Assembly (NCBI GenBank): GCA_030770535.1
Contig: JASVEC010000003.1
Location: forward strand, 434,001 to 498,000
Direction: 5' to 3'
Length of the DNA: 64,000 bases
DNA from: Batkoa obscura
Taxonomy: Eukaryota; Entomophthoromycota; Entomophthoromycetes; Entomophthorales; Batkoaceae
In this document: piece after piece, positions 24,404 to 34,975 of the stretch
Layout of the letters: the number at the start of each line of letters is the position of its first letter
Position numbering within the stretch: position 1 is the stretch's first letter
Made by a program: the position numbers and the translations under genes
The notes under the pieces: model-generated
The model's database searches: none
Told to the model about the DNA's origin: nothing
What the model saw: only the letters and a program-made list of their open reading frames with translations

Positions 24404-25418
24404 TGTAAAATATTATTTATCAGCTTTATAATTAATTATAACATAATAATCACTTAATTTGTTTATGAAATTAATTACAGTTTTACAATTTCACAATTAA
24501 TCTAACTATAATTTATATGGTATAATCAATTTAAAGTCTTTTATTTTGGTTTGCTGTGAGAATATCTGCTAAATTGCAAAAACTTTACTTTTTTATTTTG
24601 ATATCCATATTTAGCAATTATAAAAAATCATAATTATAGTTATATTTTTTATATACAACCACCCAGTTAAAGTATAATTCTTTTTCCAGCATAATAACTT
24701 AAAGCTTTTTAATTAAGTTATTTTTTAATATTATATTTTTAATAAAGCTCTTAAGTCTTATAGTATTTTACATAGATTTTATAGTAATATCTTTTATTTT
24801 GTTTGTTTTATATAGTTTATAGTTTATTGTATGCTATTTTTATTAATTTAGGCTTATCTTAGTTATATAAACTAAGACTTTTTAACTTACAGCTAGTTAA
24901 TTAAGCAAAAATTGCTTTTAATATTAATTACTGTGAAAGTTGGTACTCAGTGGTAGGAGTTAAAGGCAGTTCTTGATTGATTAGCTTGCCTTGAATCGAA
25001 CGATCTTAGTTTATGTAGCTAACATAGACTTAAATTAGTGAGAATGGTGCGCAATAGGCTATGAACTATGTAAAACAAATATAATAGACAATACTACTGT
25101 AAAATCTATGTAAGATATTGTCAGAAAGACTTAGTGGCTTTATTAATGGTACGACATTAGTGAACAATTCAATTAAAAAGCCTCGAGTTATCATGTTGAA
25201 GAATCTCTTTTATACTCCAACAAGTACGAATATCAAAACGAGAGGATAATATTGTTTGCAATGTGAAGTTAGAAATTCCCACAACAAATTAAAATAAGGA
25301 ACTCTGAGTTGATTGTGCTTGAACTTGAGAACACAACAACTTAAATGATTGATTATGTTGTAATCAATCCGAGAGCTGATAAACCAATATTTCATATTAC
25401 TAAGTACTAACTTCTATA
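24404..25418 (-). mobile_element. Old, AT-decayed LTR F, split by LTR D
   Basis: Read on the minus strand, 24404-24931 and about 25400-25418 align end to end with the LTR family (landmarks: start near 25418, the TCTTAGTTTAT...AACTAAGATA block, the ATTCTCACAGCAAA block, end near 24404). LTR D is inserted close to its start. Compared with A-E it is much more AT-rich and diverged, so it is the oldest copy here. Treated as a fossil. Confidence 0.65.
24932..25394 (+). mobile_element. Solo LTR D nested in LTR F
   Basis: TGTGAAAG...TTTCA-type end, ~463 bp, flanked by ATTAC at 24927-24931 and at 25395-25399. Its body is closest to the first part of LTR E. The target duplication lies inside the older LTR F, which gives the order of events. 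Confidence 0.83.
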
Positions 25419-25579
25419 ATATATATTTGAAAAATATTTACTTAGCTACTGCTTTGTTTTTTAAAGTATTAAAATATTTACTATATATTATTTTTTTGCT
25501 CTTATTTAACATATATATCATCTGATAAATATTTATTATTTTTATTAAATTTTGATAAAATAGCTGAATTGCTAAGTAA

Positions 25580-25682
25580 ATATTAGGAGGTGTTTTTTTT
25601 GGCTTCATTATTTTTTCCATTTTTGAGCGCTATTTGAGCGGGAAAATTGTTAGTGAAATTCTTAAAAAAAATACATCCCCAT
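25580..25682 (+). mobile_element. Palindromic MITE, copy 5
   Basis: Full copy with TGAGCGCTATTTGAGCGGGAAAATTG in the middle and GTGTTTTTTTTGG...AAATACATCCCC at the ends. The left-most bases (AGGAGG) are diverged. Confidence 0.83.
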
Positions 25683-25866
25683 TACATAGTTTTTTTAATT
25701 TGCTTATTTTTAATTTATATATATTTTTTTAATAATAGGCTATAATGTTAATATTTTATTGCTATTAATTATTTTGGAATAATTATATTGGTTCCTATTT
25801 ATATTAAATTTAAGAATTTTATATTCATTAAAAAAACATCACAAAGTTATAGTTAATAATAATGCT

Positions 25867-25969
25867 ACTTAGGGATGTATTTTTTTATTTAATAATCTTA
25901 CTAACACTTTCCGCTCAAATAGCGCTCAAAAAATGGAAAAAGTAATGAAACCAAAAAAACATCTCCACT
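25867..25969 (-). mobile_element. Palindromic MITE, copy 6 (reverse)
   Basis: Reverse copy with TAGGGATGTATTTTTTT...TTCCGCTCAAATAGCGCTC...AAAAACATCTCC. Only ~185 bp from copy 5, which lies in the opposite orientation. Confidence 0.83.
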
Positions 25970-26061
25970 TATTAGTTTTTGTTTCCTGTTTTTTTAAGCT
26001 ATTAATTCTATATATTGCCTGATTAAGTTTATTATTATTAATAATAAACTTTAATAATTTT

Positions 26062-26106
26062 TTATCTTTATTTTTATTTTTATTTTTATTTTTATTTTTA
26101 TTTTTC
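26062..26106. repeat. TTTTTA/ATTTTT short tandem repeat
   Basis: About seven units of a T-rich hexanucleotide (TTTATT-type) without interruption. Confidence 0.8.
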
Positions 26107-26326
26107 TATTATAAAATTTTATGAACTCTGCGTTATAAATAATTATTAGAATTAGTGTAAATGAACTATAGTGTTTATATAACGAATTTTTCCCTATTAT
26201 ATTAAAATTTTAAAAAGATTCATTTTAAAGTTCAATTATAAAAGCTTGTATTTGTTCTTATTTTAACAAAGAATAAAATGAAATAATTATATATTTATTA
26301 AACATTTAATAAAAATAATATAAAAC

Positions 26327-26433
26327 ATATGGGGATGTATTTTTTTGTTTAAAAACTTTACTAATAATAATTATATTTAAATAATGCTTGAAAAATGGAA
26401 GAAGTAGTAAAATAGAATAAAACACCTCTATAT
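26327..26433 (-). mobile_element. Palindromic MITE, copy 7 (reverse, diverged)
   Basis: Both ends are good (ATATGGGGATG...ACACCTCTATAT), but the middle around the AGCGCT core is eroded to AATAATGCTT. Older than copies 5 and 6. Confidence 0.75.
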
Positions 26434-27869
26434 TTTAATTTATTTTAATTAGTAATTTTTATTTATTTTGTCGCTTATTTATTTTATCACTATTTAATAA
26501 AAAAATTTATATTCTTAAATAAAATAAAACAAAACTTGAATTTTCGCTCACAACCTTGATTTTATCAAACTTAGGTATATATATATATTTATGCATCTAT
26601 AAACTAATTTGCCTATAAATCATAGAATATCTCAACTTTGATCCTTGTTATTATCCAAGGTTCAATTTTCTCACTATCATAATATCTTATACTGAATGAA
26701 TGTTTTACTAATGAGCTTTTTTAGCTACACCATCTTCAATTTCACTATTATGTTTTTGTTTATTTATTAACAAAACAACTAATTTTTTTTAAAACCTTAA
26801 AGGGGTAATGGGACCTAAGTGTCTTTATTTCTGAGAGTTAAAAAATTGGACAAAAGAGCAGAAAATAAAAAAAGTGAAGGAGTAAGATAATTATACTACA
26901 CTTCAAGAAAAGGTTCTAAAATAAAGCAATCAGCTTCTGATATAAAGAGAACGTGAAATGTCGAGGTAAATTCAGATTGGTATAGAGCTTTTTATATATC
27001 AAAAAGAGAAAAACGTGTAAAAAAAGAGCTGAGATATTTTTAGAAAAAAACTTGGTAGAAAGGAGATAGTATGTACATGAACAGGATAATTGAGAATATA
27101 GGGCTTTATTTACCCTTATTTTGTTTTTAAATTTAACTACAAATTATTGAAATTATACAATACAGTTTGGATTATAAAAATTGGTTATTTATTTTCCTTT
27201 ACGTCCATAAACTTAGGTTAAAACAACTATCCTTGTCTGACTTCTCTCGTGGCTATCATTGATAGATTTTTTATTAAATAAAAATATAATGTCAAAGACA
27301 TTGAATTGGAAAAAAAAAGTACAACTAGAAAAGTTGATATAATAAGATAAGATAAAATAAAATTGACATAACGAAATAAAGTTAAAATAACAAAATAAGA
27401 ATATTTAAAAAGTACAAATTAAAACCTTAAAATTCAATAATCTTAAATTTAATAAAGCTCTATTTCGTAATTTAATTTATAAAACTTTAACTAAATGTCA
27501 ATTATTTTAATATTAATATATATCTAATGAATTAATAAATTATTTATTTACTTTAATAGTGTTTTTTAAATAAAGTTAAAATTAGCTACTGATGCAATTA
27601 AACATTAAAACTGTTGATATCACACATTAGTGCAGCTATTTATTTTTATTTTTATTTAATTTTGGCTGAGCTATTACAAAAAATCAGAAAAAGCAAACAT
27701 TGTTTAATTGAGTGTATTATTCAAGAGTTTAATAATTACTCAGTTTCCCTGCTTAAATTTTTTTAAATTATACAACCATTCGGAAGGTTTGGTTTATTTA
27801 AGACATTGAAGAATACCAATATATAAAATAACTGAAGAAAGTTTGAAGGTTTGAAATTTTTCAACAGGT
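26434..27869. other. Gene-free stretch
   Basis: No supported gene. Composition is slightly less AT-rich around 26800-27110 (AG-rich top strand), but all frames are broken and no family resemblance was recognised. An AAGATAAGATAAAATAAAAT-like low-complexity tract is at about 27340-27400. Confidence 0.45.
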
Positions 27870-27996
27870 AAGGCAGAACGCAACATTTTAACGGATGTTT
27901 CCTTCCTTGGCAGGTAAACTGCCTTATGGCCTATCCAAGGCTCGAAGTCTGAGCTTTGGCTGGTGAGAGCCACTGTCTTATCACTGGGCCACCCCT
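27870..27996 (-). mobile_element. tRNA-derived SINE-like head
   Basis: On the minus strand from 27995: GGGGTGGCCCAGTGATAAG (box-A-like), an arm TGGCT-CTCACCA-GCCA resembling an anticodon arm, then AGACTTCGAGCCTT (box-B-like, 27938-27951). GC content is far above the surroundings. After the tRNA-like part a unique body continues past 27900. The stems deviate from a functional cloverleaf, so a tRNA-derived SINE or an old tRNA remnant is more likely than a working tRNA. Only one copy is in the window. Confidence 0.5.
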
Positions 27997-27997
27997 C

Positions 27998-29283
27998 TTT
28001 ACTTGCTTAAATATTATCTCTTAATTTTTTACTCATGTAATTTTTAAAAAATGCTACCAAAAATACTATTTTTAGTAATAAACTTTGAAATAGTTTTTTA
28101 AAGTAGCTTTATATTATATTAAACTTATCAGTATTTTAGATTTCATAGGCACATATAAGTAGTTTCAAAGCATTATTTAAGGCTTAATTCATAATGGTCT
28201 TTTGTTTAAAATAATAGAAATAAAAATTGATGGATTTACTTAACTTGATACAGCCAACCCTTTTAGGCTAATTTGGCCTAAATGGATTGTTTTGAAAAGT
28301 ATTAGTCAATAAGCATCTTTTATATAAAACTAAAAGGTCTTTTGGTATTTTATCCTAAAAGGAGTGCGATGTTTTTAAAGTAAGACATAAGAAAAATAAT
28401 AGCCGTCCTTAAGTTTCTAAAAAGTGAGTGAGATAGTGTCTAGAGTTATTTAGGAAAGGAACAAGTTGTTAGAATTGGGAACAGAATTTACTAGAGGGAA
28501 TAACTTAGTAAACTTTAAACTTCTAGTTCTTCTTAAGTAGAAAATTAATGTTATTAACTTTTATTTAAATTAATGAAATTATCAAAATTTAATTACATCG
28601 CATCTAATTTTCGATGTAACATGTAGCTTTAAACGGCACGTTGTATATATACCATACCTTTAATAAAATATTTTGTAAAATTGAAGTCAATAGTGTAAAT
28701 TAAAGTTTGGTCTTATAAACTAGTTTGATGTAAATAATAACTATATTATATTAAGACATTTTTTATAAAAATAGATTATTTTAATAATAACCATCAGGTG
28801 AAAATCTGATAAGTAATATCAACTTTATATAACAAACAGAATATTTCAAATATTAATAAGTTTTGAATAATTTGGTAATTGAAGAAGTTTAAGTACCGTG
28901 GGTAATTTAACATGATCTTAAAGGACCAATTGATTGAATAAAAAAAATTGTTAATGAATAGAATAAATAGCTATTTTAATTGAGTAAAAAAATTAGATAA
29001 AAAATTAAATAACAAATGTATTATTGATTATATTTATGGATTTTTAAAGAATTCTATTAGTTGCGCTAGTTTGATATCTCGATAAGTAAACTACAATGTT
29101 AGTTAATTCAAGGTATGATATTTATTTATTCTTAATTAATTCATATTCATTAGTAGCTCAAAAGATCAAACAACGCATTCTGTTTTCTACTTAATATTTA
29201 GCTTATATTTAGTATACAAAGTATTTTTTGAAACTATATATATATAAAATCAAAAGGTACAACGACATGCAATAAAAATTCAA
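27998..29283. other. Gene-free stretch upstream of the secreted orphan
   Basis: No repeat of the known families and no coherent frame. The 150 bases before 29284 include a TATATATATAAA run at about 29238-29248 that could act as core promoter for the gene at 29284. Confidence 0.45.
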
Positions 29284-30402
29284 ATGCTTCTAGCTTTATC
29301 TCTCTTCTTCTTTATCGCTTCTACTTTGTGTCAAAATCCTCTCGGGCTAACATATCTGGATAAAAAATGTTACAAGCTTGACTACGATATGGCCTGGTTT
29401 GAAGTTGATATATCACCAAAATACCAACGTAACTGTCAGCCGCTACATCATTGGGTGATTTTCGTAGGGAAAGATAGAAACTCTAAGGATTGGTATGAAG
29501 GAAAGAGCTGTCTTCGTGATTCAAAATCTTGTTGCTTAACCTGTCGTCAATATTGTACTGATAATTTCCGAGTCAAGACCACTGATTCCATTTCTGACAT
29601 GAAAAATTTAGATGTCATGGAGATCACATCTACTCATAAAAGCAGGGATTATTTGTATTTAGCTCCTAACATTGGGAGCTTAAATTATCTTTCGGTAGAT
29701 TTAAGACAAGGCTTAAGATCCATTATTGTACCAATGAATAATCTACATCCAGATGATCGAAATTATCGTCAAGTATTTCAAATTAAAATGACCGAAAGCA
29801 TTGTTACCAAGATTTTAAATAACACTAAGCTATACAATAAGGACGCACAAACAATTCAATCTAACGACCATGTATTAGGTATTGATAAGATTTGTTTATT
29901 AGCCAATGATATGTTGAGAACCGCTGCTATGCCATATGAATTTAGTAACTGCTTCAAGCTAATTCCAAATAAAGAAATCCGAACTTCTTGTGGCTATTGG
30001 GGTACCGATTATGACAGAGATCGTGGTTACTTTTGCGGAGCAAGTAAGTTATATAATCAAGCAGCCACTTTAGCATCATGTCTTCAAAATTTGCCTTTGA
30101 TTAATGCTTCTAAAATGGCTTATAATAACAAAGCTTTAGAATATATGAGAACAGCTGTAGTTGCTGGAATTTCAGCCATTCCATACGCAGGTTTAGTTTT
30201 GGCTGCTACTACCAATGCCATTTTAGGCCCAACTGCTGATGAATTGATCCTTAGTGAATATAAAGGGGCTGAATATGATGAAAAATTAGTTATCCTTAGT
30301 GGTGTTCGTAAACAAGTTTTAAAGGAAAGTGCCAAACTTGCGAAAGGATATTTTAAGGAACATTTTGGTGACATTATCAAATCTATCAAAAACGTATTAT
30401 AA
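29284..30402 (+). CDS. Secreted orphan protein with C-terminal hydrophobic segment
   Basis: Intronless, 372 residues. Residues 1-16 (MLLALSLFFFIASTLC) are a clear signal peptide. The N-terminal third is Cys-rich (including SCCLTCRQYC), as in disulfide-bonded extracellular proteins. There are further Cys pairs near TSCGYWG and YFCGAS. Residues ~291-314 form one long hydrophobic stretch with a central Pro-Tyr (VVAGISAIPYAGLVLAATT), which could be a membrane segment or a helical hairpin. The C-terminus after it is basic and amphipathic (KQVLKESAKLAKGYFKEHFG). I do not recognise the family. Codon use is richer in C/G than in the neighbours, hinting at strong expression. A secreted effector-like or membrane-active role is only a guess. 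It is isolated between two repeat zones. Confidence 0.82.
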   Translation: MLLALSLFFFIASTLCQNPLGLTYLDKKCYKLDYDMAWFEVDISPKYQRNCQPLHHWVIFVGKDRNSKDWYEGKSCLRDSKSCCLTCRQYCTDNFRVKTTDSISDMKNLDVMEITSTHKSRDYLYLAPNIGSLNYLSVDLRQGLRSIIVPMNNLHPDDRNYRQVFQIKMTESIVTKILNNTKLYNKDAQTIQSNDHVLGIDKICLLANDMLRTAAMPYEFSNCFKLIPNKEIRTSCGYWGTDYDRDRGYFCGASKLYNQAATLASCLQNLPLINASKMAYNNKALEYMRTAVVAGISAIPYAGLVLAATTNAILGPTADELILSEYKGAEYDEKLVILSGVRKQVLKESAKLAKGYFKEHFGDIIKSIKNVL

Positions 30403-31221
30403 TTTTATACTATCTCTAATAAACCTTTATCTTTAAATTTGTTTTAAATCTAATAACTATCTAAGAGTTTGAGTATTATAGTTATAAGCTTTATCTCTTG
30501 AAAGCATATATGTAATTGTACAACCTTAAACAAGTAATAGGAATACAATACCCTGAAAAAGCGTCCCAAAGTTTCAAGCAACCAGCTTTCAAAGCTTATT
30601 TCTTAGAAAAACTAGTAAATAAAAAAATATCGTTTTTTCCTCATTTACATTTACTACGTATCTATTATTCTTTGTGTTTGATATTGTCATTATTGATAAG
30701 AAGTTTAATGTGGTATAGTGCTATATTTGAATATAAAAAACGAGCAATTATTGAGACATAACTTTGAAAACCTTGATTTAAATTTTATCTTTTTAGTATT
30801 AATGACTTTACATACCTCTCAAGCCATATTAAAAACTAATACAGAGGATACCCTAAACTCATTTTTAAATTAGCTGATATGAAATCGGCTACATTATGTA
30901 CTTTTATACAAAATAATATCAAAAATTAAAACTGACTTTTTGAAAAAATTTACAGCTTTTAAGAAATCGAATAACATCTTGTAGAGCTTCAAAAACTACG
31001 TTATGATCCTGAATATGAAATTGTTTGAAGAGATTTTTACTAACAACCAGTTTATAATATAAAATGATATATTTAAGTGAAATAGCTCAATTCCTTCACA
31101 CAAAATTTCCTATTAAAAGCAATAAATATAGTATTTATGTACTTATTACCTGCTGTATATGATAAAAATTTTATTTTCATCTTTTAAAACACTCTTTTTT
31201 TGGTTACAACTTTTTAATTTA
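30403..31221. other. Gene-free stretch
   Basis: Contains an 81-codon ATG frame (30516-30761) with a hydrophobic tail but no recognisable motif, no supporting splice pattern and no conservation that I can judge; it is not called as a gene. No repeat copies until the MITE at 31222. Confidence 0.45.
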
Positions 31222-31325
31222 ATATGAGGATGTTTTTTTTGGTTTCATCACTTTTTCCATCTTTTAAACGCTATTTGAGCGGAAAATTTGTTAGTAAAAT
31301 CCTTAAACAAAAAATACATCCCCAA
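31222..31325 (+). mobile_element. Palindromic MITE, copy 8
   Basis: Full copy (ATATGAGGATG...ATACATCCCC) with AAACGCTATTTGAGCGGAAAATTTG. It abuts the duplicated fossil segment that starts at about 31328. Confidence 0.83.
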
Positions 31326-31327
31326 TT

Positions 31328-31737
31328 ATTAATTTTATTATGTTCACGAATAAAAATCTCAAATTTTGAAATTAATTAATTAATATCTTTTATTTTATTT
31401 AATGCTTTAAAACTATTTTTCTATTATGAAAGATTTCCAATATGTTTATTAATTATACTTTTTCTATGATCCTCAGCAAAAAAATTAAGATCAATATTTG
31501 AACTATTACTTATTTTATAAATTCCTTCAAATATATAATGTAAAAACACTTGAGATTTAAAATAATTTCCTGTATTTGCTTATATATCAATTTTTATAAA
31601 CTTTTTAAACAAAAGCTTTTTAGATATTGAATTAATTAAACAGTCTCATGCATATGCTGAATCATAATTTAGTATTTCAGATAAATAATTAAAATAGATT
31701 TCCCTTATTGTTTTATCATTTTTTAAATATAAAACAC
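31328..31737 (-). mobile_element. Second copy of the fossil retroelement segment
   Basis: About 410 bp nearly identical to 23697-24115, in the same orientation, carrying the same decay. It starts at the end of MITE copy 8 and stops exactly where LTR E begins. Fossil fragment without coding potential. Confidence 0.8.
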
Positions 31738-32230
31738 TGTGAAAGTTGGTACTCAGTGGTAGGAGTTAAAGGCAGTTCTTGGTTGATTAACTAACCTTGA
31801 GTCGAATGGTCTTAGTTTATGTAACTAAGATAGATTTAAGTTAGTAAGAATAGTGCGCAATAGGCTATGAACTATGTAAAACAAATATAATAGACAATAC
31901 TACTGTAAAATCTATGTAAGATATTGTCAGAAAGACTTAGTGGCTTTATTAATGGTACGACATTAGTGAACAATTCAATTAAAAAGCCTCGAGTTATCAT
32001 GTTGAAGAATCTCTTTTATACTCCAACAAGTACGAATATCAAAACGAGAGGATAATATTGTTTGCAATGTGAAGTTAGAAATTCCCACAAATTAAAATAA
32101 GGAACTCTGAGTTGATTATACTACATGGATCACGGTCAAATTGATCACAAGACTACATCTAGTTTTGTAAATAAGTCAAATAGTTATTATCTTATAATTA
32201 ATCCGAGAGCTGATAAATCAATATTTCACA
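31738..32230 (+). mobile_element. Solo LTR E, chimeric, no target duplication
   Basis: TGTGAAAG...TTTCACA, ~493 bp. The 5' two-thirds match LTR D; the 3' part (ACATGGATCACGGTCAAATTG region) matches LTR B. Left flank AACAC and right flank GATGT do not match. The left flank is fossil retroelement DNA, the right flank a MITE cut off at its first bases. This is what recombination between two LTR insertions would leave. Confidence 0.8.
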
Positions 32231-32280
32231 GATGTCTTTTTGTGTTTAAGAATTTTACTATAACAATTTTCCACTCAAAT
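32231..32280 (-). mobile_element. Palindromic MITE, half copy
   Basis: Starts GATGTCTTTTTGTGTTTAAG immediately after LTR E and ends at CCACTCAAAT, i.e. at the element's centre. It is interrupted there by the next full copy. Confidence 0.75.
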
Positions 32281-32383
32281 GGGGATGTATTTTTTTGTTT
32301 AAGAATTTGCTAACAATCTTTCCACTCAAATAGCGCTTAAAAAATGGAAAAAGTAATAAAGCCAAAAAAATACCCCCCATATG
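32280..32383 (-). mobile_element. Palindromic MITE, copy 9 (reverse)
   Basis: Full copy TGGGGATGTATTTTTTTG...ATAGCGCTTAA...AAAATACCCCCCATAT. It begins inside the preceding half copy and is joined at its right end to copy 10. Confidence 0.83.
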
Positions 32384-32486
32384 GGGATGTATTTTTTTGT
32401 TTAAGAATTTTACTAACAATCTTTCCGCTCAAATAGCGCTCAAAAAATGGAAAAAATAATGAAACCAAAAAAAACATCCTCATATA
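32380..32486 (-). mobile_element. Palindromic MITE, copy 10 (reverse, tandem)
   Basis: Full copy beginning at the shared CATATGGGGATG junction with copy 9 and ending AACATCCTCATATA. Two full copies thus share one ATAT in direct tandem. Confidence 0.85.
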
Positions 32487-34975
32487 TTAAAGACTTGTAG
32501 GTTTAAAAACTTAAAATTTAGATTAATTTTTAAGTAAATTTTAAAATTAATTTAAATATTTTTATATATATTTGATAATTTATTTATTATAGTTTTTAAT
32601 TTAATAAACTGTATTTTACTTCTTTTGTTTAAATGTTTAAATCTTAGTAATAATTTTAAAATTAAAATAAAAGTTAATCAATTTAATAAACATAGCTTTT
32701 ATTTTTTTAATTATTTTAAAAACGATATAAATTAAATAATAATAAAATAAATTTATCAGAATATTTAATATAACTTTATGTATCACTTTTTATCATCATT
32801 GTTCTGAAATTTAAATTTATTAATTTTACTTTGCTTTACAATAAAATAAAAATATTTATTTACTATTTTTTTTTGTCAACTTTTTTGTCTGTTAGTATGT
32901 TTTTTACATTTGGTAGCTTTTGATTTTTATTTAAGCTTTTATGCTATCAAGCTCCCTTGTTATTTTTATATAGCTAGTAAAAAAAAACTTATTAATCCTC
33001 AATTTTATTTTATTACTAACCCTTATCAATTATCTAAATTTAAATAGCTGTTTTACCTTTTTAAACATTTATCCCACCTTTATATACCACTTTATAGCTA
33101 TACAAACCAATTACAAAAAATAATTATTGCTTTGGTAAAATATTATTAATTTAGATAATAGCTTTGTTTTTCTAAAAACATTATTTAAAAAAAACAAATA
33201 TAATTTAATTAAAAAAGTATACTGTTTCTTATTTTAAATACATCGATAAGTAAAATCAAAATTAAAAATGATTATAATTAAGCTATTATTTATTTTTAAA
33301 ATAAGCAATGATGCTATGTTTGCTTTTTTTTAAAATTTTTGATATTCTTTAAACTCTTTTTCCCTTAACACTTTATAGCCTTTCAGCCTTAACTCTCTCT
33401 ATGGCAATTTTCCTTTTGCTATCTTTTGGCTTTGCTAGCATTCATTTACCTTCGTCTTTTGCTTGAATATAAGATGTTTCCTTTACAAACTATTCCTTTT
33501 CTCTTTGTGTTCCCCAACCTTTTTTTGAACCATTGATATAGCTTTTTTATTACTCCCATCCATTTTTTATCATTTGGCTTTAACCGCTTACAATTTTTAA
33601 TGAAGTCCTTGCTCTATTTTAATTTAACCCACCACCCTTAGCAAAAACAAAGTTACTGGTTAAATTTCAAGCTTTTTTTTACAATCCTTTTTCTTAACTG
33701 TTGGCACAATCCAAATACTGGGTTTATAAATGACTATTGCTACTAATTGAAGCAAGGCTGGGCTATCGACAAAGAAGTTGAACTGTAGCTGATAACGAAT
33801 ACAATTAGTATTTATTTATCTGGTCTGTCTCATGGGTGGGATTTCGTTCACTGTTTTTTTGTGAGTTTGGACACTAGAGGAGGCGCCCTGGTTAACCTAT
33901 CAGATGAAGCGATTAGACTTAAATGATTAGGAGAACGGTAATAATAAGAACAACTACCCTATCTGGAGTAAAAGGTTGATAAGTATTATGCTTTGCTTAT
34001 AGTAAAAAATTTTAGCAGCTAGATTTTCACTTAGCCTCTTTATAAGTTGTGTTGGTTTAATGTAACTCTAAAAATTAATAAATAAATGTCTGTTAATCAA
34101 TTTACTTTAACTAGTTTATTTATGGTTTACCCGATTCCAGCATCAATCCAAATACGATACTATTGTATAAATAAAATGTTTAAAAACAAACTCATCTTTT
34201 TCTATCAACAAACCATAATGATTCTCCGAATTTAACTTTGAAAATTCTGCACGTCGCTTAAGGGTACAGGTAAAAAACAGGCGCGCCTCTCCTACACTGA
34301 GATTCAAAAAAATAATTAATATCATTTTTCCTTCTTTTTTATTTTTTATGTTATCAAAACTTACTCAAAAGATAAAAATAAGTTTTAGCACATTTGTATT
34401 GATGTGTATCATGTCACTAAAAATAACCAAACCTTTATTGCTTTGAAACTCTTTACGAAGTTCCCCAAGCTTTCTGATAATTTTTTTATTAATATTTTTA
34501 TTACTATTTATATGCATTAATCCTACCTTCATTATTACCAACATTAAAGTCAGCAGCGTCCGTTTCATACTCAAGTAAAGACTAGCCAGTAGTTGAGGAT
34601 TTATCAACCACACTTCAGTACACTGATTTTGTTTTTTTCAAATGGATTGTTAAATTTAAATGACCTATTAGACAATCCCAAGGCTCCTTTCATTTCTGAT
34701 AGAAAATTTAAGTTATTGGTTGCATGATAAAGTATTTTGCTGAAAGTAAAAAATGGAGTGAAGTTATTAACTGTTATTATTTTACACCCTCGCTGTTATG
34801 GATTTGCCCAAAAGAGGAGTTATTATAAAACTTAATAACACGTGCTACATAAAAAATCATAAAAAATTATAATGATAAATTTTTAAAAGTTTAATCAAAT
34901 GGAGAGAGAAAAAGAGGTAAAAGGAGTAATAAGAAATGAAAATAGCTACTAATAATTTAGTTCATCAAAGATAAC
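32487..34975. other. Gene-free, partly coding-like debris
   Basis: 32487-33290 is featureless AT-rich DNA. 33310-33600 is pyrimidine-rich on the top strand and on the minus strand looks like broken, Lys/Arg-rich coding sequence, probably an old mobile-element remnant of unknown class. 33780-34000 is less AT-rich and unidentified; it shows no tRNA, 5S or box C/D signature that I can defend. Minus-strand frames at 34143-34325 and 34365-34613 are short, have no motif and are not called. Confidence 0.4.

Noticed and set aside
30516-30761. 81-codon frame downstream of the secreted orphan
   Set aside because: No signal peptide, motif or link to the upstream gene; probably chance.
33780-34000. Less AT-rich patch considered as 5S rRNA, snRNA or box C/D RNA
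   Set aside because: No 5S promoter blocks, no Sm site with flanking stems and no C/D box pair in proper spacing could be read.
34143-34613. Two minus-strand frames considered as exons of a small gene
   Set aside because: The joins tried did not give a continuous sensible protein, and neither frame has a recognisable motif.
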